This document shows positions 16,291 through 25,605 of a stretch of 61,884 bases of DNA, one piece after another. The notes below the pieces were generated by a model. That model saw only the letters and a program-made list of their open reading frames with translations. It did no database searches and was not told the origin of the DNA. Each line of letters opens with the position of its first letter. The first letter of the stretch is position 1. Origin of the DNA: Micromonospora inaquosa (GTDB taxonomy: Bacteria; Actinomycetota; Actinomycetes; Mycobacteriales; Micromonosporaceae); assembly GCF_003857055.1 (NCBI RefSeq), contig NZ_QGSZ01000263.1, positions 1 to 61,884 on the forward strand, written 5' to 3'. The translations under genes were made by a program, and so were the position numbers.

Positions 16291-17804
16291 ACGTGGTCAT
16301 CACGGTCGATCCGCGCGACGGTCAGCGTCGCGCGACGGATCTCACCGAGACCGACGAGTCTCGGCTGGAGGTGATCGCCGGTCAGGCGTCCCGGGCGGCG
16401 CAGTGGCTGGCCGCCCGCGGCCGGCTCGGCCGCGCGGAGTTGCTGGACGCGATCGCCGCCTCGCTGGAGGCCCACCGGGTGGACCTGGTCGCTGCCGCCG
16501 AGGCGGAGACCGGGCTGAGCCACGCGCGACTCGACGGGGAACTCACCCGGGCGGCGGTCCAGTTCCGGATGTTCGGCGAGGTGCTGCGCGACGGGGCGTA
16601 CGTCGAGGCGGCCATCGACCACGCCGCCGACACACCGCTCGGACCCGGCCCGGACGTGCGGCGGATGCTCGTACCCCTCGGGCCGGTCGCCGTTTTCGGG
16701 GCCAGCAACTTCCCGTTCGCCTTCTCGGTCGCGGGCGGTGACACGGCCGCCGCGCTCGCCGCCGGGTGTCCGACGATCCTGAAGGCCCACCCGTCGCATC
16801 CGCTGACCTCGCAGGCCTCCGCCGCCGCGATCGAGTCGGCCGTCCGCGACCTCGGCGGGCCCGAGGGAGTCGTCGCGCTCGTGTACGGGGAGCAGGCCGG
16901 CCGTTCGCTGGTGCGCCACCCGGCGGTCCGCGCGGCAGCCCTGACCGGCTCGGTCGGCGCCGCCCGCGCCATCCAGGCGGCCATCGACGAACGGCCCGAC
17001 CCCATTCCGCTGTACGCCGAACTGAGCAGCGTGAACCCGATCGTCATCCTGTCCGACGCGGCCGCCGCCCGGGGAGAGCAGATCGCCGAGGGGCTGTTCG
17101 GCTCCTTCACGAGCTCGGGCGGTCAGCTGTGCACCAAGCCCGGCCTGGCGTTCATCCCGTCGGATCCGGGCGGTGACCGGCTGGTCGACGCGCTGCGGGC
17201 GAGAGTCGACTCGTCGGGTGGCACGGTCCTGCTCAACGAGCGCATCCGGGACGCGTACGAGAACCGGGCCACGGAGTTCGAGCGGGCCGGCGCTCGGGTT
17301 TCGGCACGGCCACAGGTCGACCGCGGCGCGGGCTTCACGGTGGCCCCGACCCTCCTGGAGGTCGGCCTCTCCGGTCTGACCGCCGAGATCGCCGACGAGT
17401 GCTTCGGTCCGCTCCTGGTCGTGGTCCGGTACGACGGCGACGCCGACCTCGACGCCGCGCTGGCCGCCGTCCCGCCGTCGCTGACCGGCTCGCTGCACCG
17501 TGGACCGAACGACGACGCCGACGTCGTACGCCGCCTGGTCGACGTGCTCGCCGCCCGCGCGGGGCGCATCGTCTTCGACGGCTACCCCACCGGTGTGCGG
17601 GTGTCGTGGGCCCAGCATCACGGTGGACCCTGGCCGTCGACCAACGCCGTGCACACGTCGGTGGGCGCCACGTCGATCCGACGGTTCCTCCGCCCGTTGG
17701 CGTGGCAGGACGCCCCGGCCTGGGTCCTTCCCGAGGAGTTGCGAGACGAGTACACCGCCATTCCCCGGCGAGTCGATGGGAGGTTGGCGCCAGCGGCCGA
17801 ATAA
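16287..17804 (+). CDS. Aldehyde dehydrogenase, probable 2-oxoglutarate semialdehyde dehydrogenase
   Basis: The 505-residue ALDH has the cofactor region GPVAVFGASNFPFAFSVAGG and LKAHPSHP. The general-base Glu is in LYAELSSVNP and the catalytic Cys in SSGGQLCTKPG. These features match the NADP-type KGSADH group that oxidises 2,5-dioxopentanoate to 2-oxoglutarate. Translation starts at GTG 16287 after AAGGAG, overlapping the AraD1 stop. It is the last gene of the operon and completes a Weimberg-type route into the TCA cycle. Confidence 0.88.
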   Translation: MNVVITVDPRDGQRRATDLTETDESRLEVIAGQASRAAQWLAARGRLGRAELLDAIAASLEAHRVDLVAAAEAETGLSHARLDGELTRAAVQFRMFGEVLRDGAYVEAAIDHAADTPLGPGPDVRRMLVPLGPVAVFGASNFPFAFSVAGGDTAAALAAGCPTILKAHPSHPLTSQASAAAIESAVRDLGGPEGVVALVYGEQAGRSLVRHPAVRAAALTGSVGAARAIQAAIDERPDPIPLYAELSSVNPIVILSDAAAARGEQIAEGLFGSFTSSGGQLCTKPGLAFIPSDPGGDRLVDALRARVDSSGGTVLLNERIRDAYENRATEFERAGARVSARPQVDRGAGFTVAPTLLEVGLSGLTAEIADECFGPLLVVVRYDGDADLDAALAAVPPSLTGSLHRGPNDDADVVRRLVDVLAARAGRIVFDGYPTGVRVSWAQHHGGPWPSTNAVHTSVGATSIRRFLRPLAWQDAPAWVLPEELRDEYTAIPRRVDGRLAPAAE

Positions 17805-18133
17805 CCGGATCCGCCGGCCATTTTCCGGGTGCGTTTCCGCGCCACCTGTGGCTGGTGCGCGAATTCATTGACGAGATTGACACGACAGTGCATTCGCGCG
17901 CCAGTCGTTCTGGTGTCGCTGAAGCGCGCCCGAATTGTTTTTGGTGCAATTTTTGGCCTGGTTCATGAATCAGTCTTGACCGTCTATGCAATTCATGGTT
18001 TTGTTTTCGACAGGGAACGATGTTAGCGCTCGCATTGCTGCATCGCCCGTTACTGGTATCCCTTCGCCTCACCATCGAATGGTCGGTCGGCCGCTCGGTG
18101 CGGTCTGACCACAAGCCGAAGAGGGAGCAGGAC
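17805..18133. other. Intergenic region with AT-rich promoter
   Basis: This 329-base gap separates the ALDH from the next esterase. No coding region is convincing. From about 17930 to 18015 it is unusually AT-rich (runs such as GGTTTTGTTTTCG), as expected for a promoter. A LacI-type box follows at 18020. Confidence 0.6.
18020..18035. promoter_or_regulatory. LacI-type operator upstream of a CE1 esterase
   Basis: ATGTTAGCGCTCGCAT has an AGCGCT centre and matching ATG/CAT ends (6 of 8 arm positions pair). AGCGCT-centred boxes of this form are used by actinobacterial LacI regulators of xylan, arabinan and cellulose genes. The LacI protein encoded at 33034 is a candidate binder. Confidence 0.6.
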
Positions 18134-19717
18134 ATGCCCGTTGCACTTCCCCGTCCCCTGATGCCGGCACCGACGCGCCGGCTGATGCTCGCGCTGCTCG
18201 CCGCCATCACCGTCACGGCCGGGACGGTCGCCGCCCCGGCGGCCTCGGCCGCACCGCCGGCGCCGCCCGCGCCGCTGGGCCCGACCGTCACCCGCACCGA
18301 CCAGGCCCCGACCGGGTACACCGTCACCTTCCGGTACCAGGCGCCCGAGGATGTCCAGCAGGTCCACGTCTACGGCGACTGGTTCTACTCCCGACCGGAG
18401 AACATCGACTGCCAGGACTGCGGCGACGCGCGACCGCCCGCCGAGTGGCAGCCCGGCGACGTCGCGGCCACCCCGTGGCACATCCAGGCCATGCGGAAGG
18501 GTCCCGACGGGGTGTGGACCTTCACCACTCCGCTGCCGGCCGGCACCTTCCGCTACGCGTTCACCCACGACTGCACCAACGAACTCGCCACCGGCTGCGC
18601 CTTGCACGACGACCCCGCCAACCGGTGGCAGATCCAGCCGCAGTACCCGGGAGCGCCCGGCGCGGTACGCAGCACGATCTACGTCCCGGCCAGCAAGAAG
18701 TTCCCCACGTACGACACCGGCTACCAGGCGCCGGTGGCCAAGGTCGGCCAGCTGGAGTCCCGGCGGTACACCTCGCCGCTGTCGACCAACCCGGCGGGCG
18801 TCCACGACATCGTCGTCTACCTGCCGCACGGCTACGACCCGAACCGGGCCACGCCGTACCCGACCCTCTACCTGAGCCACGGCAGCGGCGACCACTCGAC
18901 CGCCTGGACGATGCAGGGCGTGGCCCACCTCATCCTGGAGAACGCGATCAAGGACCGGGCGGCGCAGCCCATGGTGATCGTCTCCACCGACTTCAACGGC
19001 CTCCCCGGTGGCAACGAGGGCTACGTCAACGAACTGCGCAACAACATCTTCCCGTTCGTCGAGCAGAACTACCACGTCTCGGCCCGGCCGCAGGACCGCG
19101 CGTTCGCTGGCTTCTCCGCCGGTGGCAGCCGGGCGTACACCATCATGTACAACCACACCGACCTGTTCGGCTACCACGCGGCGTGGAGCGCGGGCGGCCC
19201 GGCAGCCACCCAGGCGCAGGTCGACAGCATGAAGGCGGTGGCCGGCGGCATCATGATCGGCACCGGGCTCCAGGACCGCCTGGGCAACATCGCCGAGAAC
19301 TCGCAGCGCAACGCCGCCGCGCTGCGGGCCGCCGGGGTCGAGTTGGACGAGTTCAACGTGCCGGGCGTACACACCTGGCACGTCTGGCGTCCGCTGCTGG
19401 ACCACTACCTGCGCACCCTGACCTTCCGGTCCACCACGACCGATCTCGACGTCACCACGTCATCGGCGGGCGCGTCGCACATCACGAAGGTCACCGCCAC
19501 CGCGACGGTTGGCGCGGTCAGCGCCAGCACGTCGGCGCCCTCCGGCACCGTCGACTTCTTCGCCGGTGACACGCACCTCGGGTCGGCCCGGGTGCATGAC
19601 GGTGTCGCCCAGCTGAAGAAGACCGTCCATGGTGAGCTGAACGCGCCGGTGGTCGCCCGCTACCAGGGCGACAAGCTCTTCAACGATTCCGAGAGCGCAC
19701 CGGTCGACGCCCGGTAG
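18134..19717 (+). CDS. Secreted CE1-type esterase with C-terminal Ig-like repeat
   Basis: The 527-residue protein has a signal peptide (about 1-40), an E-set sandwich (about 50-180, TGYTVTFRYQAPEDVQQVHVYGDW) and an esterase domain with nucleophile Ser328 in GFSAGG and His in VPGVHTWHVW. A C-terminal bacterial Ig repeat (about 435-527) follows. The ATG at 18134 is preceded by GAGGGAGCAGG. It shares architecture with the esterase at 3009 but has two extra Cys pairs in the sandwich. Likely role: removing feruloyl or acetyl esters from arabinoxylan outside the cell. The AGCGCT box upstream suggests control by plant sugars. Confidence 0.85.
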   Translation: MPVALPRPLMPAPTRRLMLALLAAITVTAGTVAAPAASAAPPAPPAPLGPTVTRTDQAPTGYTVTFRYQAPEDVQQVHVYGDWFYSRPENIDCQDCGDARPPAEWQPGDVAATPWHIQAMRKGPDGVWTFTTPLPAGTFRYAFTHDCTNELATGCALHDDPANRWQIQPQYPGAPGAVRSTIYVPASKKFPTYDTGYQAPVAKVGQLESRRYTSPLSTNPAGVHDIVVYLPHGYDPNRATPYPTLYLSHGSGDHSTAWTMQGVAHLILENAIKDRAAQPMVIVSTDFNGLPGGNEGYVNELRNNIFPFVEQNYHVSARPQDRAFAGFSAGGSRAYTIMYNHTDLFGYHAAWSAGGPAATQAQVDSMKAVAGGIMIGTGLQDRLGNIAENSQRNAAALRAAGVELDEFNVPGVHTWHVWRPLLDHYLRTLTFRSTTTDLDVTTSSAGASHITKVTATATVGAVSASTSAPSGTVDFFAGDTHLGSARVHDGVAQLKKTVHGELNAPVVARYQGDKLFNDSESAPVDAR

Positions 19718-19755
19718 CCCTGGGCTCGACCCCCGTACTCCCTGTGGTGGGGAAC

Positions 19756-19801
19756 CCCCGGCCGCGCGACCCTGGTGATGCCAGGGTGTGCGCGGCCGGG
19801 G
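19756..19801. terminator. Bidirectional terminator
   Basis: Perfect 12-base outer arms (CCCCGGCCGCGC and complement) enclose a nested five-to-six base stem (CCCTGG/CCAGGG). It lies between the convergent esterase and GH51 genes. Confidence 0.8.
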
Positions 19802-19839
19802 TGCGTCCGGGGCCGGCGAAACGGTGGTTCGTCAGCCGA

Positions 19840-21363
19840 TCACGAGGTCGCGTCGGTGGCGCGAAGTCGCAGCATGGTCCAGGACGCGGGCGGAAGAGTG
19901 AGCTGGACGCTGGCGTCGGCGCCGCGTGCCGTGCCGTTGGGACGCGGCGCGGCGTGGTCCGGGCCGTCGGCCGTGTTCTTGGCGTGCAGGTCGGTGCCGC
20001 CGACGGTGACGCACTCGATGATGTCGGTCACCTGGGCGCCGGCGACGTCGATGTGCACTTCGGCGGGGGTGTCGAGGGCGCGGTTGACGAGGAAGACGGT
20101 CATCTCCCCGGTGCTGTCGTCCCAGGTGGAGACCGCGTCGACAGCGTCGACCTCGCCGTAGCGGTCGGTGCTCGTCGTGCTGCCGTCACGCAGCACGTCC
20201 AGCACGGCGCCCTGGGCGTGTCGGGCGGTGCGGGCGAAGGGGTGGAAGATGGTCTGCCGCCAGGCCGAGCCACCCGGCTCGGTCATGATCGGCGCGATGA
20301 CGTTGACCAGTTGGGCCTGGCAGGCCGCGGTCACCCGGTCGCTGTGCCGCAGCAGGCTGATGAGCAGCCCGCCGACGACGACCGCGTCGGCCACGCTGTA
20401 GTGATCCTCCAGCAGCGGCGGCGCGACCGGCCAGTCCTCGCCGCTCGGCGGCGTGGACGGGGCTGCGGACTGGTACCAGACGTTCCACTCGTCGAACGCG
20501 ATCATGATCTTCTTGGTCGACCGGCGGATCGCTCCGACCGAGTCGGCGATGGCGGTGACGGCGTCGATGTACCTGTCCATCTCCTCCGCCGAGGCGAGGA
20601 AGCTGGCCAGGTCGTCGTCGACCGGCTGGTAGTAGGCGTGCAGCGAGATCAGGTCGACGTCGTCGTACGCCTCGGTCAGCACGTCGCGCTCCCAGCTGCC
20701 GAAGGTCGGCATACCGAGGTGCGAGGAGCCGCAGGCGACGAGTTCGAGATCGGGGTCGAAGCGGCGCATGGCCTTCGCGGTCTGCGCCGCGAGACGCCCG
20801 TACTCGGTCGCGCTTCGCTGGCCGACCTGCCACGGGCCGTCCATCTCGTTGCCCAGGCACCACAGCCTGATCCCGTACGGGTCGATCGCGCCGTTGTCGC
20901 GGCGCTGGTCGGCGAGGTGACTTCCACCGCGGTGATTGGCGTACTCAAGCAGGTCGACGGCCTCGGCGGTGCCCCGGGTGCCGAGGTTGACCGCCATGAT
21001 CGGGTCCAGGTCGGCCTTGCCGACCCAGCGCATGAACTCGTCGAGCCCGAACGCGTTGGTCTCCAGGCTGTGCCAGGCGAGGTCGAGCCTCGTCGGTCGT
21101 TTGTCGACCGGGCCCACGCCGTCCTCCCAGCGGTAGGAGGAGACGAAGTTGCCGCCCGGATAGCGCACCGTGGTGACGCCCAACTCGCGTACCAGCGCGA
21201 GGACGTCGCCCCGGAAGCCGTCGGCGTCGGCCGTCGGGTGCCCCGGCTCGTAGATTCCGGTGTAGACGCAGCGGCCCAGGTGCTCGACGAACGTGCCGAA
21301 GAGCCGGCGCGGCACGGGTGCGACGCGTCGGCGGGGGTCCAGGGTCAAGCGGGCCGTGTTCAC
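19840..21363 (-). CDS. GH51 alpha-L-arabinofuranosidase
   Basis: The 507-residue protein carries RLFGTFVEHLGRCVYTGIYEP and RYPGGNFVSSYRWEDGVGP. The acid/base is Glu173 in GNEMDGPW and the nucleophile Glu292 in FDEWNVWYQ; these are hallmarks of GH51. It has no signal peptide, so it acts on imported arabino-oligosaccharides. A GTG at 21363 is chosen because family members start just before TARLTLDP; a CTG at 21402 behind AAGGGAG is an alternative. It is divergent from the GH3 gene, with a LacI-type 24-base palindrome between them. Confidence 0.94.
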   Translation of the reverse strand: MNTARLTLDPRRRVAPVPRRLFGTFVEHLGRCVYTGIYEPGHPTADADGFRGDVLALVRELGVTTVRYPGGNFVSSYRWEDGVGPVDKRPTRLDLAWHSLETNAFGLDEFMRWVGKADLDPIMAVNLGTRGTAEAVDLLEYANHRGGSHLADQRRDNGAIDPYGIRLWCLGNEMDGPWQVGQRSATEYGRLAAQTAKAMRRFDPDLELVACGSSHLGMPTFGSWERDVLTEAYDDVDLISLHAYYQPVDDDLASFLASAEEMDRYIDAVTAIADSVGAIRRSTKKIMIAFDEWNVWYQSAAPSTPPSGEDWPVAPPLLEDHYSVADAVVVGGLLISLLRHSDRVTAACQAQLVNVIAPIMTEPGGSAWRQTIFHPFARTARHAQGAVLDVLRDGSTTSTDRYGEVDAVDAVSTWDDSTGEMTVFLVNRALDTPAEVHIDVAGAQVTDIIECVTVGGTDLHAKNTADGPDHAAPRPNGTARGADASVQLTLPPASWTMLRLRATDATS

Positions 21364-21749
21364 GACGTGCTCCGGCGCGCTGTCGGGGTGGGTGTTCAGG
21401 GCTGGCTCCCTTCGTGCGAGGTCCGACGCGGAGATCTCTAGCGGAGCGCCGGGACCGAGGGGTGGTGGAGGCGGTGCGACCTCTGGACAACGTGATCGTC
21501 CTCGATTACGTTGTCGATCGATGTAAACGTTACCGATTACGTTTACGTAAGGGAACACGGCACCTGGATCAATGTGTGGTCGGCGCGGCCCCCGGGCCCT
21601 GCCACCCCCCAGCTGGCCAGGGGTCTGACTCCCGCCCGCTTCGCCGCCACCGCCTCCCGGCCGTCGCCCACAGCCCGCGACCAGGCGCAGGTGGCGTGGT
21701 GATCGACGAGGCCGGAAGACCAGCTTGTCGCGGTGATTGGGGTGACCGG
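21364..21749. other. Divergent GH51/GH3 regulatory region
   Basis: This 386-base gap contains the promoters of both glycosidases. The main palindrome lies at 21523-21546, and a further CGATTACG half-site lies near 21503. The stretch 21590-21749 is GC-rich, and its open frames look non-coding. Confidence 0.6.
21523..21546. promoter_or_regulatory. LacI-type operator between GH51 and GH3
   Basis: Seven-base perfect arms GTAAACG and CGTTTAC flank a 10-base core TTACCGATTA. Twenty of the 24 positions agree with the reverse complement. A copy matching at 19 of 24 positions lies before the LacI gene (24370-24393). This marks it as the site of that regulator. Confidence 0.8.
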
Positions 21750-24122
21750 GTGACCACTGTTGAGCCGGAGATCGAGGCGACCTACGCCGATGCGACAGCA
21801 CCCGTCGACGAACGGGTGTCGGATCTGCTGGCCCGCATGACCCGCGAGGAGAAGCTCGCGCAACTGGGCAGCACGTGGTCGTTCACCCTGCTGGAGGGCG
21901 GGCGGTTCGCGCCGGAGCGGGCCCGGCCAATCCTCGGACACGGCCTGGGGCACGTGACCCGCGTCTCGGGCGCGACCAGCCTGAAGGCGTCGCAGGTCGC
22001 GCGGGCCGCCAACGCCATCCAGCGCTTCCTGGTGACCGAGACCCGGCTGGGGATCCCGGCGATCGTGCACGAGGAGGTCTGCTCCGGGGTGATGGCCCGC
22101 GAGGCGACGATCTTTCCGCAGGCTATCGGCGTCGCGAGCAGTTGGGCGCCGGAGCTCAACCAACAGCTGGCCGACGCCGTCCGCGCGCAGATGCGCGCAG
22201 TGGGAAGCCACCAGGGGCTCTCGCCGGTGCTGGACGTGGTGCGCGACCCGCGGTGGGGCCGGACGGAGGAGACCTACGGCGAGGACCCGTACCTGGTGTC
22301 CCGGATGGGGGTGGCGTTCGTCAACGGCCTGCAGGGCGCCGACCTGACCGACGGCGTCTTGGCCACCGCCAAGCACTTCGTCGGCTACGGGGCGTCCGAG
22401 GGTGGGTTGAACTGGGCGCCGGCCCAGCTGCCGCCGCGGTTGCTGCGTGAGGTGTACCTGTATCCGTTCGAGGCGGCGGTCCGCGAGGGCGGGCTCCAGT
22501 CGGTGATGGCCGGCTACCACGAACTCGACGGCGTCCCGTGCCATGCCAACCAGGAGCTCCTCACCGACGTCCTCCGTGAGCAGTGGGGTTTCACCGGCAG
22601 CGTGGTGTCCGACTACTTCGCGGTCAACGACCTCCACACCTACCACCACTTCGCTCAGGACAAGCAGCAGGCCGCGACGGTGGGCCTCGGCGCGGGGGTG
22701 GACGTCGAGCTCCCGGCGACGGACGCGTACGGGGACGCCCTCAACCGTGCCCTGGACACCGGCGAGGTCAGCGAGGCCCAACTCGACGAGGCGGTCTCGC
22801 GGGTCCTTCGACACAAGATCGAACTCGGGCTCTTCGAGAACCCGTACGTCGACGAGGACGCGGCCGCGACGACGGCGAACGCCGACCGGCACCGGGACGT
22901 GGCGCTCGAGATCGCCCGCCGCAGCCTCGTCCTGCTCAAGAACGACGACGTCCTGCCGCTGCCCGGGAAGGCCGGAACGGTCGCGCTCATCGGCCCGAAC
23001 GCCGACAACGCCCGACACCTGCTCGGTGACTACTCGTTCGTGGCCCACATCGAGGCGTTGGCCGCGGCGCGCAAGCGGCGTGGCCTGCTCGGCGAGATGA
23101 TGACGATCCCGGACGATCTGGAGATCGACGAGAGCACCGACGGTGTGCCGACGGTGCGTGACGAACTCGCGGCGCGGCTGGGCGACCGGCTGCGCTTCGC
23201 CCCGGGCTGCGACGTGCTCGATCCCTCGACGGAGGGGTTCGCCGAGGCGGTCGCGGTCGCCGCGGCGGCCGACGTGGCGGTGCTGGTCCTGGGGGACCGT
23301 TCGGGAGTGACGCCCGACGCCACCACGGGGGAGTCGCGCGACCGGTCCAGCCTGGACCTGCCGGGCGTGCAGGAAGAGCTGCTGCGTGCCGTCGTCGCCA
23401 CCGGCACGCCCGTCGTGGCGGTGCTCGTCGCCGGCCGACCCGTCGGCAGTGACTTCCTGCACGAGGAGTGCGCCGCGGTGCTGATGGCCTGGCTGCCGGG
23501 GGAGACCGGGGCGCGGGCGATCGCCGAGGTGCTCCTCGGTGAGGTGAACCCGAGCGGAAGGCTGCCGATCTCGTACCCCCGTGGGGTGGGCCAGATCCCG
23601 GTCTTCTACGGCCACAAGGTGTCCGGCGGCCGGTCACACTGGCACGGCGACTACGTGGATTCGCCGGTCGCCCCGCGATACGTCTTCGGCCACGGCCTCG
23701 GGTACACCTCGTTCGCGATCGACGACGCCACGGTGCGCGGCGCCGAGGTCCGCGCCGGGGACAGCGTCGGTGTCGAGGTCACGGTCACCAACACCGGGCA
23801 GCGGGCGGGGGAGCAGGTCGTGCAGCTCTACGTCCGCGACCCGCAGGCGACGATCACCCGGCCGGTGCTGGAGCTGAAGGCCTTCGCCCGCGTCGCGGCG
23901 GACGCCGGCCAGCGGGTGGCGGTGCGGTTCGCGCTCCCCACAGGTCAGCTCGGTTTCTACGACCGGAGCATGACCTACGCGGTGGAGGCCGGGCAGATCG
24001 AGGTGTACGTCGGTTTCTCGGCTGCCGACCACATCCACGCCGGCACCTTTGTCATCAGTGCGGACCCGGACCAGCCGACGACGAAGGTCTTTACCGCGAC
24101 CACCGAAGTGCGGCAGCTGTGA
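21750..24122 (+). CDS. GH3 beta-glycosidase (beta-xylosidase/beta-glucosidase type)
   Basis: The 790-residue protein has the GH3 N-terminal barrel (about 25-370) with RDPRWGRTEETYGEDPYL and ATAKHFVGYGASEGG; the nucleophile is Asp288 in GSVVSDYFAVND. The C-terminal sandwich (DRSGVTPDATTGESRDRSSLDLPG) and a fibronectin III-like tail complete it. No signal peptide is present, so it acts in the cytoplasm on imported oligosaccharides. The GTG at 21750 has GGGGTGA upstream. Pairing with GH51 and the pentonate genes favours xylosidase activity, but GH3 specificity cannot be read from motifs. Confidence 0.92.
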   Translation: MTTVEPEIEATYADATAPVDERVSDLLARMTREEKLAQLGSTWSFTLLEGGRFAPERARPILGHGLGHVTRVSGATSLKASQVARAANAIQRFLVTETRLGIPAIVHEEVCSGVMAREATIFPQAIGVASSWAPELNQQLADAVRAQMRAVGSHQGLSPVLDVVRDPRWGRTEETYGEDPYLVSRMGVAFVNGLQGADLTDGVLATAKHFVGYGASEGGLNWAPAQLPPRLLREVYLYPFEAAVREGGLQSVMAGYHELDGVPCHANQELLTDVLREQWGFTGSVVSDYFAVNDLHTYHHFAQDKQQAATVGLGAGVDVELPATDAYGDALNRALDTGEVSEAQLDEAVSRVLRHKIELGLFENPYVDEDAAATTANADRHRDVALEIARRSLVLLKNDDVLPLPGKAGTVALIGPNADNARHLLGDYSFVAHIEALAAARKRRGLLGEMMTIPDDLEIDESTDGVPTVRDELAARLGDRLRFAPGCDVLDPSTEGFAEAVAVAAAADVAVLVLGDRSGVTPDATTGESRDRSSLDLPGVQEELLRAVVATGTPVVAVLVAGRPVGSDFLHEECAAVLMAWLPGETGARAIAEVLLGEVNPSGRLPISYPRGVGQIPVFYGHKVSGGRSHWHGDYVDSPVAPRYVFGHGLGYTSFAIDDATVRGAEVRAGDSVGVEVTVTNTGQRAGEQVVQLYVRDPQATITRPVLELKAFARVAADAGQRVAVRFALPTGQLGFYDRSMTYAVEAGQIEVYVGFSAADHIHAGTFVISADPDQPTTKVFTATTEVRQL

Positions 24123-24369
24123 TCGTTCACCCGGGCCGGGGAATGGTGCTTGACGGAGCGTGCCGTCCTGTTGTCAACGAGTAGGACCGGTGCAGAAAAC
24201 GAGGCTCCGCTTCGTCCGCTCCGAGAGCGCGCCGTTCGCGTTCTCCGCGCGGCAACTGATGGTCACCACGCCCTTGCGCGTATCCGGTTAGGACCCTCTT
24301 CTCCACCGTCGACTTAGGGGGAAGAGGTCTTGTGTTCGTAATCGTTCTCAGATACGTTGGCAACATCCT

Positions 24370-24393
24370 GGAAACGTAACCGATAACGATTGC
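24370..24393. promoter_or_regulatory. LacI autoregulatory operator
   Basis: The core CGTAACCGATAACG (24375-24388) and its flanks match the GH51/GH3 operator at 19 of 24 positions. It lies 17 bases before the LacI start, ideal for autorepression. A further CGTAATCG half-site is at 24338. Confidence 0.75.
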
Positions 24394-24410
24394 AGTCCAG
24401 AGAGAGCGGC

Positions 24411-25433
24411 ATGATTGAAGCCAATGCGCCGGTAACAATGAGTGATGTCGCCCGAGTCGCCGGCGTTTCCACCGCCACCGTCTCGCGCGTCGTCAACGGG
24501 CATTACGGCGTCAGCGCTCGCACTGTCGCTCAGGTGCGCTCCGCCATCGACCAACTCGGCTACGAGTCGAGTCTGGTGGCCACCAGCCTTCGGCGCAGCC
24601 GCACCAACGTTCTGGGCCTCGTCGCGCACAGCTTCCAGTCGTACACGGCGGAGGTGCTCAAGGGCGTGATGAAGGCGTTGAGTCGCTCGGGCTTCGATCT
24701 GATCATCTACGCCAACAGCGACCTCTACGGGTCGTACTCGGAGGGCTGGGAGCAGCGGCACCTCACCCGACTGTCGGGCACCCTCACCGACGGCTGCATC
24801 GTCGTCACGCCCTGGGGTGACATCCGCAGCCGGACGCCGGTCGTGGCCATCGACCCGGTGCGGGGCTCAGCGGCGCCCGCGGTGATGGCCGACAACCTCG
24901 CGGGCGCCACCACCGCCGTCGAGCATCTACTCGGCCTGGGTCACCGGCGCATCGGGTTCATCGCGGGGCGCGACAGTCTGGCCTCGGCCTGGGCGCGCGA
25001 GGAGGGATACCGGGCCGCGCTGGCCAACGGCGGCGTCCCGGTCGACCCGACGCTGATCGGCCGAGGGGATTTCAACCCCGAGTCGGCAACGCCGCTGGCG
25101 CGCGTCCTGCTGCAACGACCGGACCCGCCGTCGGCGATCTTCGCGGCGAGTGACGGGATGGCCCTCAAGGTCCTGGAGGTCGCCAGGGAGTTGGGGTTCT
25201 CCGTGCCGGGGGACCTGTCCGTCGTCGGGTTCGACAACATTCCCGAGTCCGCGTCGACCGAGCCGGGTCTGACCACTGTGGATCAGTCGATGTATCAGCT
25301 CGGGTACGAAGCCGCCCGGATGCTGAAGTCGCTGGTGACCGGCGAGTGGGACGAGCCCCGCCAGATCGTGCTTCCGACCAGCCTCGTCGTGCGCGGCTCG
25401 ACCGCACCACCGAAGAGCGTGGCACGACCATGA
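24411..25433 (+). CDS. LacI family regulator of the GH51/GH3 divergon
   Basis: The 340-residue protein has a LacI HTH and hinge (MSDVARVAGVSTATVSRVVNGHYGVSART, then LVATSLRRSRTNVLGLV). A periplasmic-binding-protein-like sensor domain includes GHRRIGFIAG, PSAIFAASDGMALKVL and SVVGFDNIPES. The ATG at 24411 follows AGAGAG. Matching palindromes before this gene and between GH51 and GH3 indicate it represses both. The effector is probably arabinose, xylose or an oligosaccharide of these. A hairpin follows the gene. Confidence 0.92.
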   Translation: MIEANAPVTMSDVARVAGVSTATVSRVVNGHYGVSARTVAQVRSAIDQLGYESSLVATSLRRSRTNVLGLVAHSFQSYTAEVLKGVMKALSRSGFDLIIYANSDLYGSYSEGWEQRHLTRLSGTLTDGCIVVTPWGDIRSRTPVVAIDPVRGSAAPAVMADNLAGATTAVEHLLGLGHRRIGFIAGRDSLASAWAREEGYRAALANGGVPVDPTLIGRGDFNPESATPLARVLLQRPDPPSAIFAASDGMALKVLEVARELGFSVPGDLSVVGFDNIPESASTEPGLTTVDQSMYQLGYEAARMLKSLVTGEWDEPRQIVLPTSLVVRGSTAPPKSVARP

Positions 25434-25455
25434 CCTTCGCTCATAGGCGCGCAAG

Positions 25456-25483
25456 CCTGATCGCTCCCGACGGGGCGATCAGG
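25456..25483 (+). terminator. Hairpin after the LacI gene
   Basis: Perfect nine-base arms CCTGATCGC and GCGATCAGG with a 10-base loop lie 22 bases after the LacI stop. It separates the regulator from the following esterase-transport operon, at least partly. Confidence 0.65.
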
Positions 25484-25605
25484 TCGGCTGTGCCCGTGGC
25501 AGCAGCCTGAAGGAGGTGAACGCAGCACACACGGCCAGATCCACCGTTGAGTTTGAGCCGGTCAGTCGGGTCGCATCCGCGGCCGGCACATGAAAGGAGT
25601 GGAGC

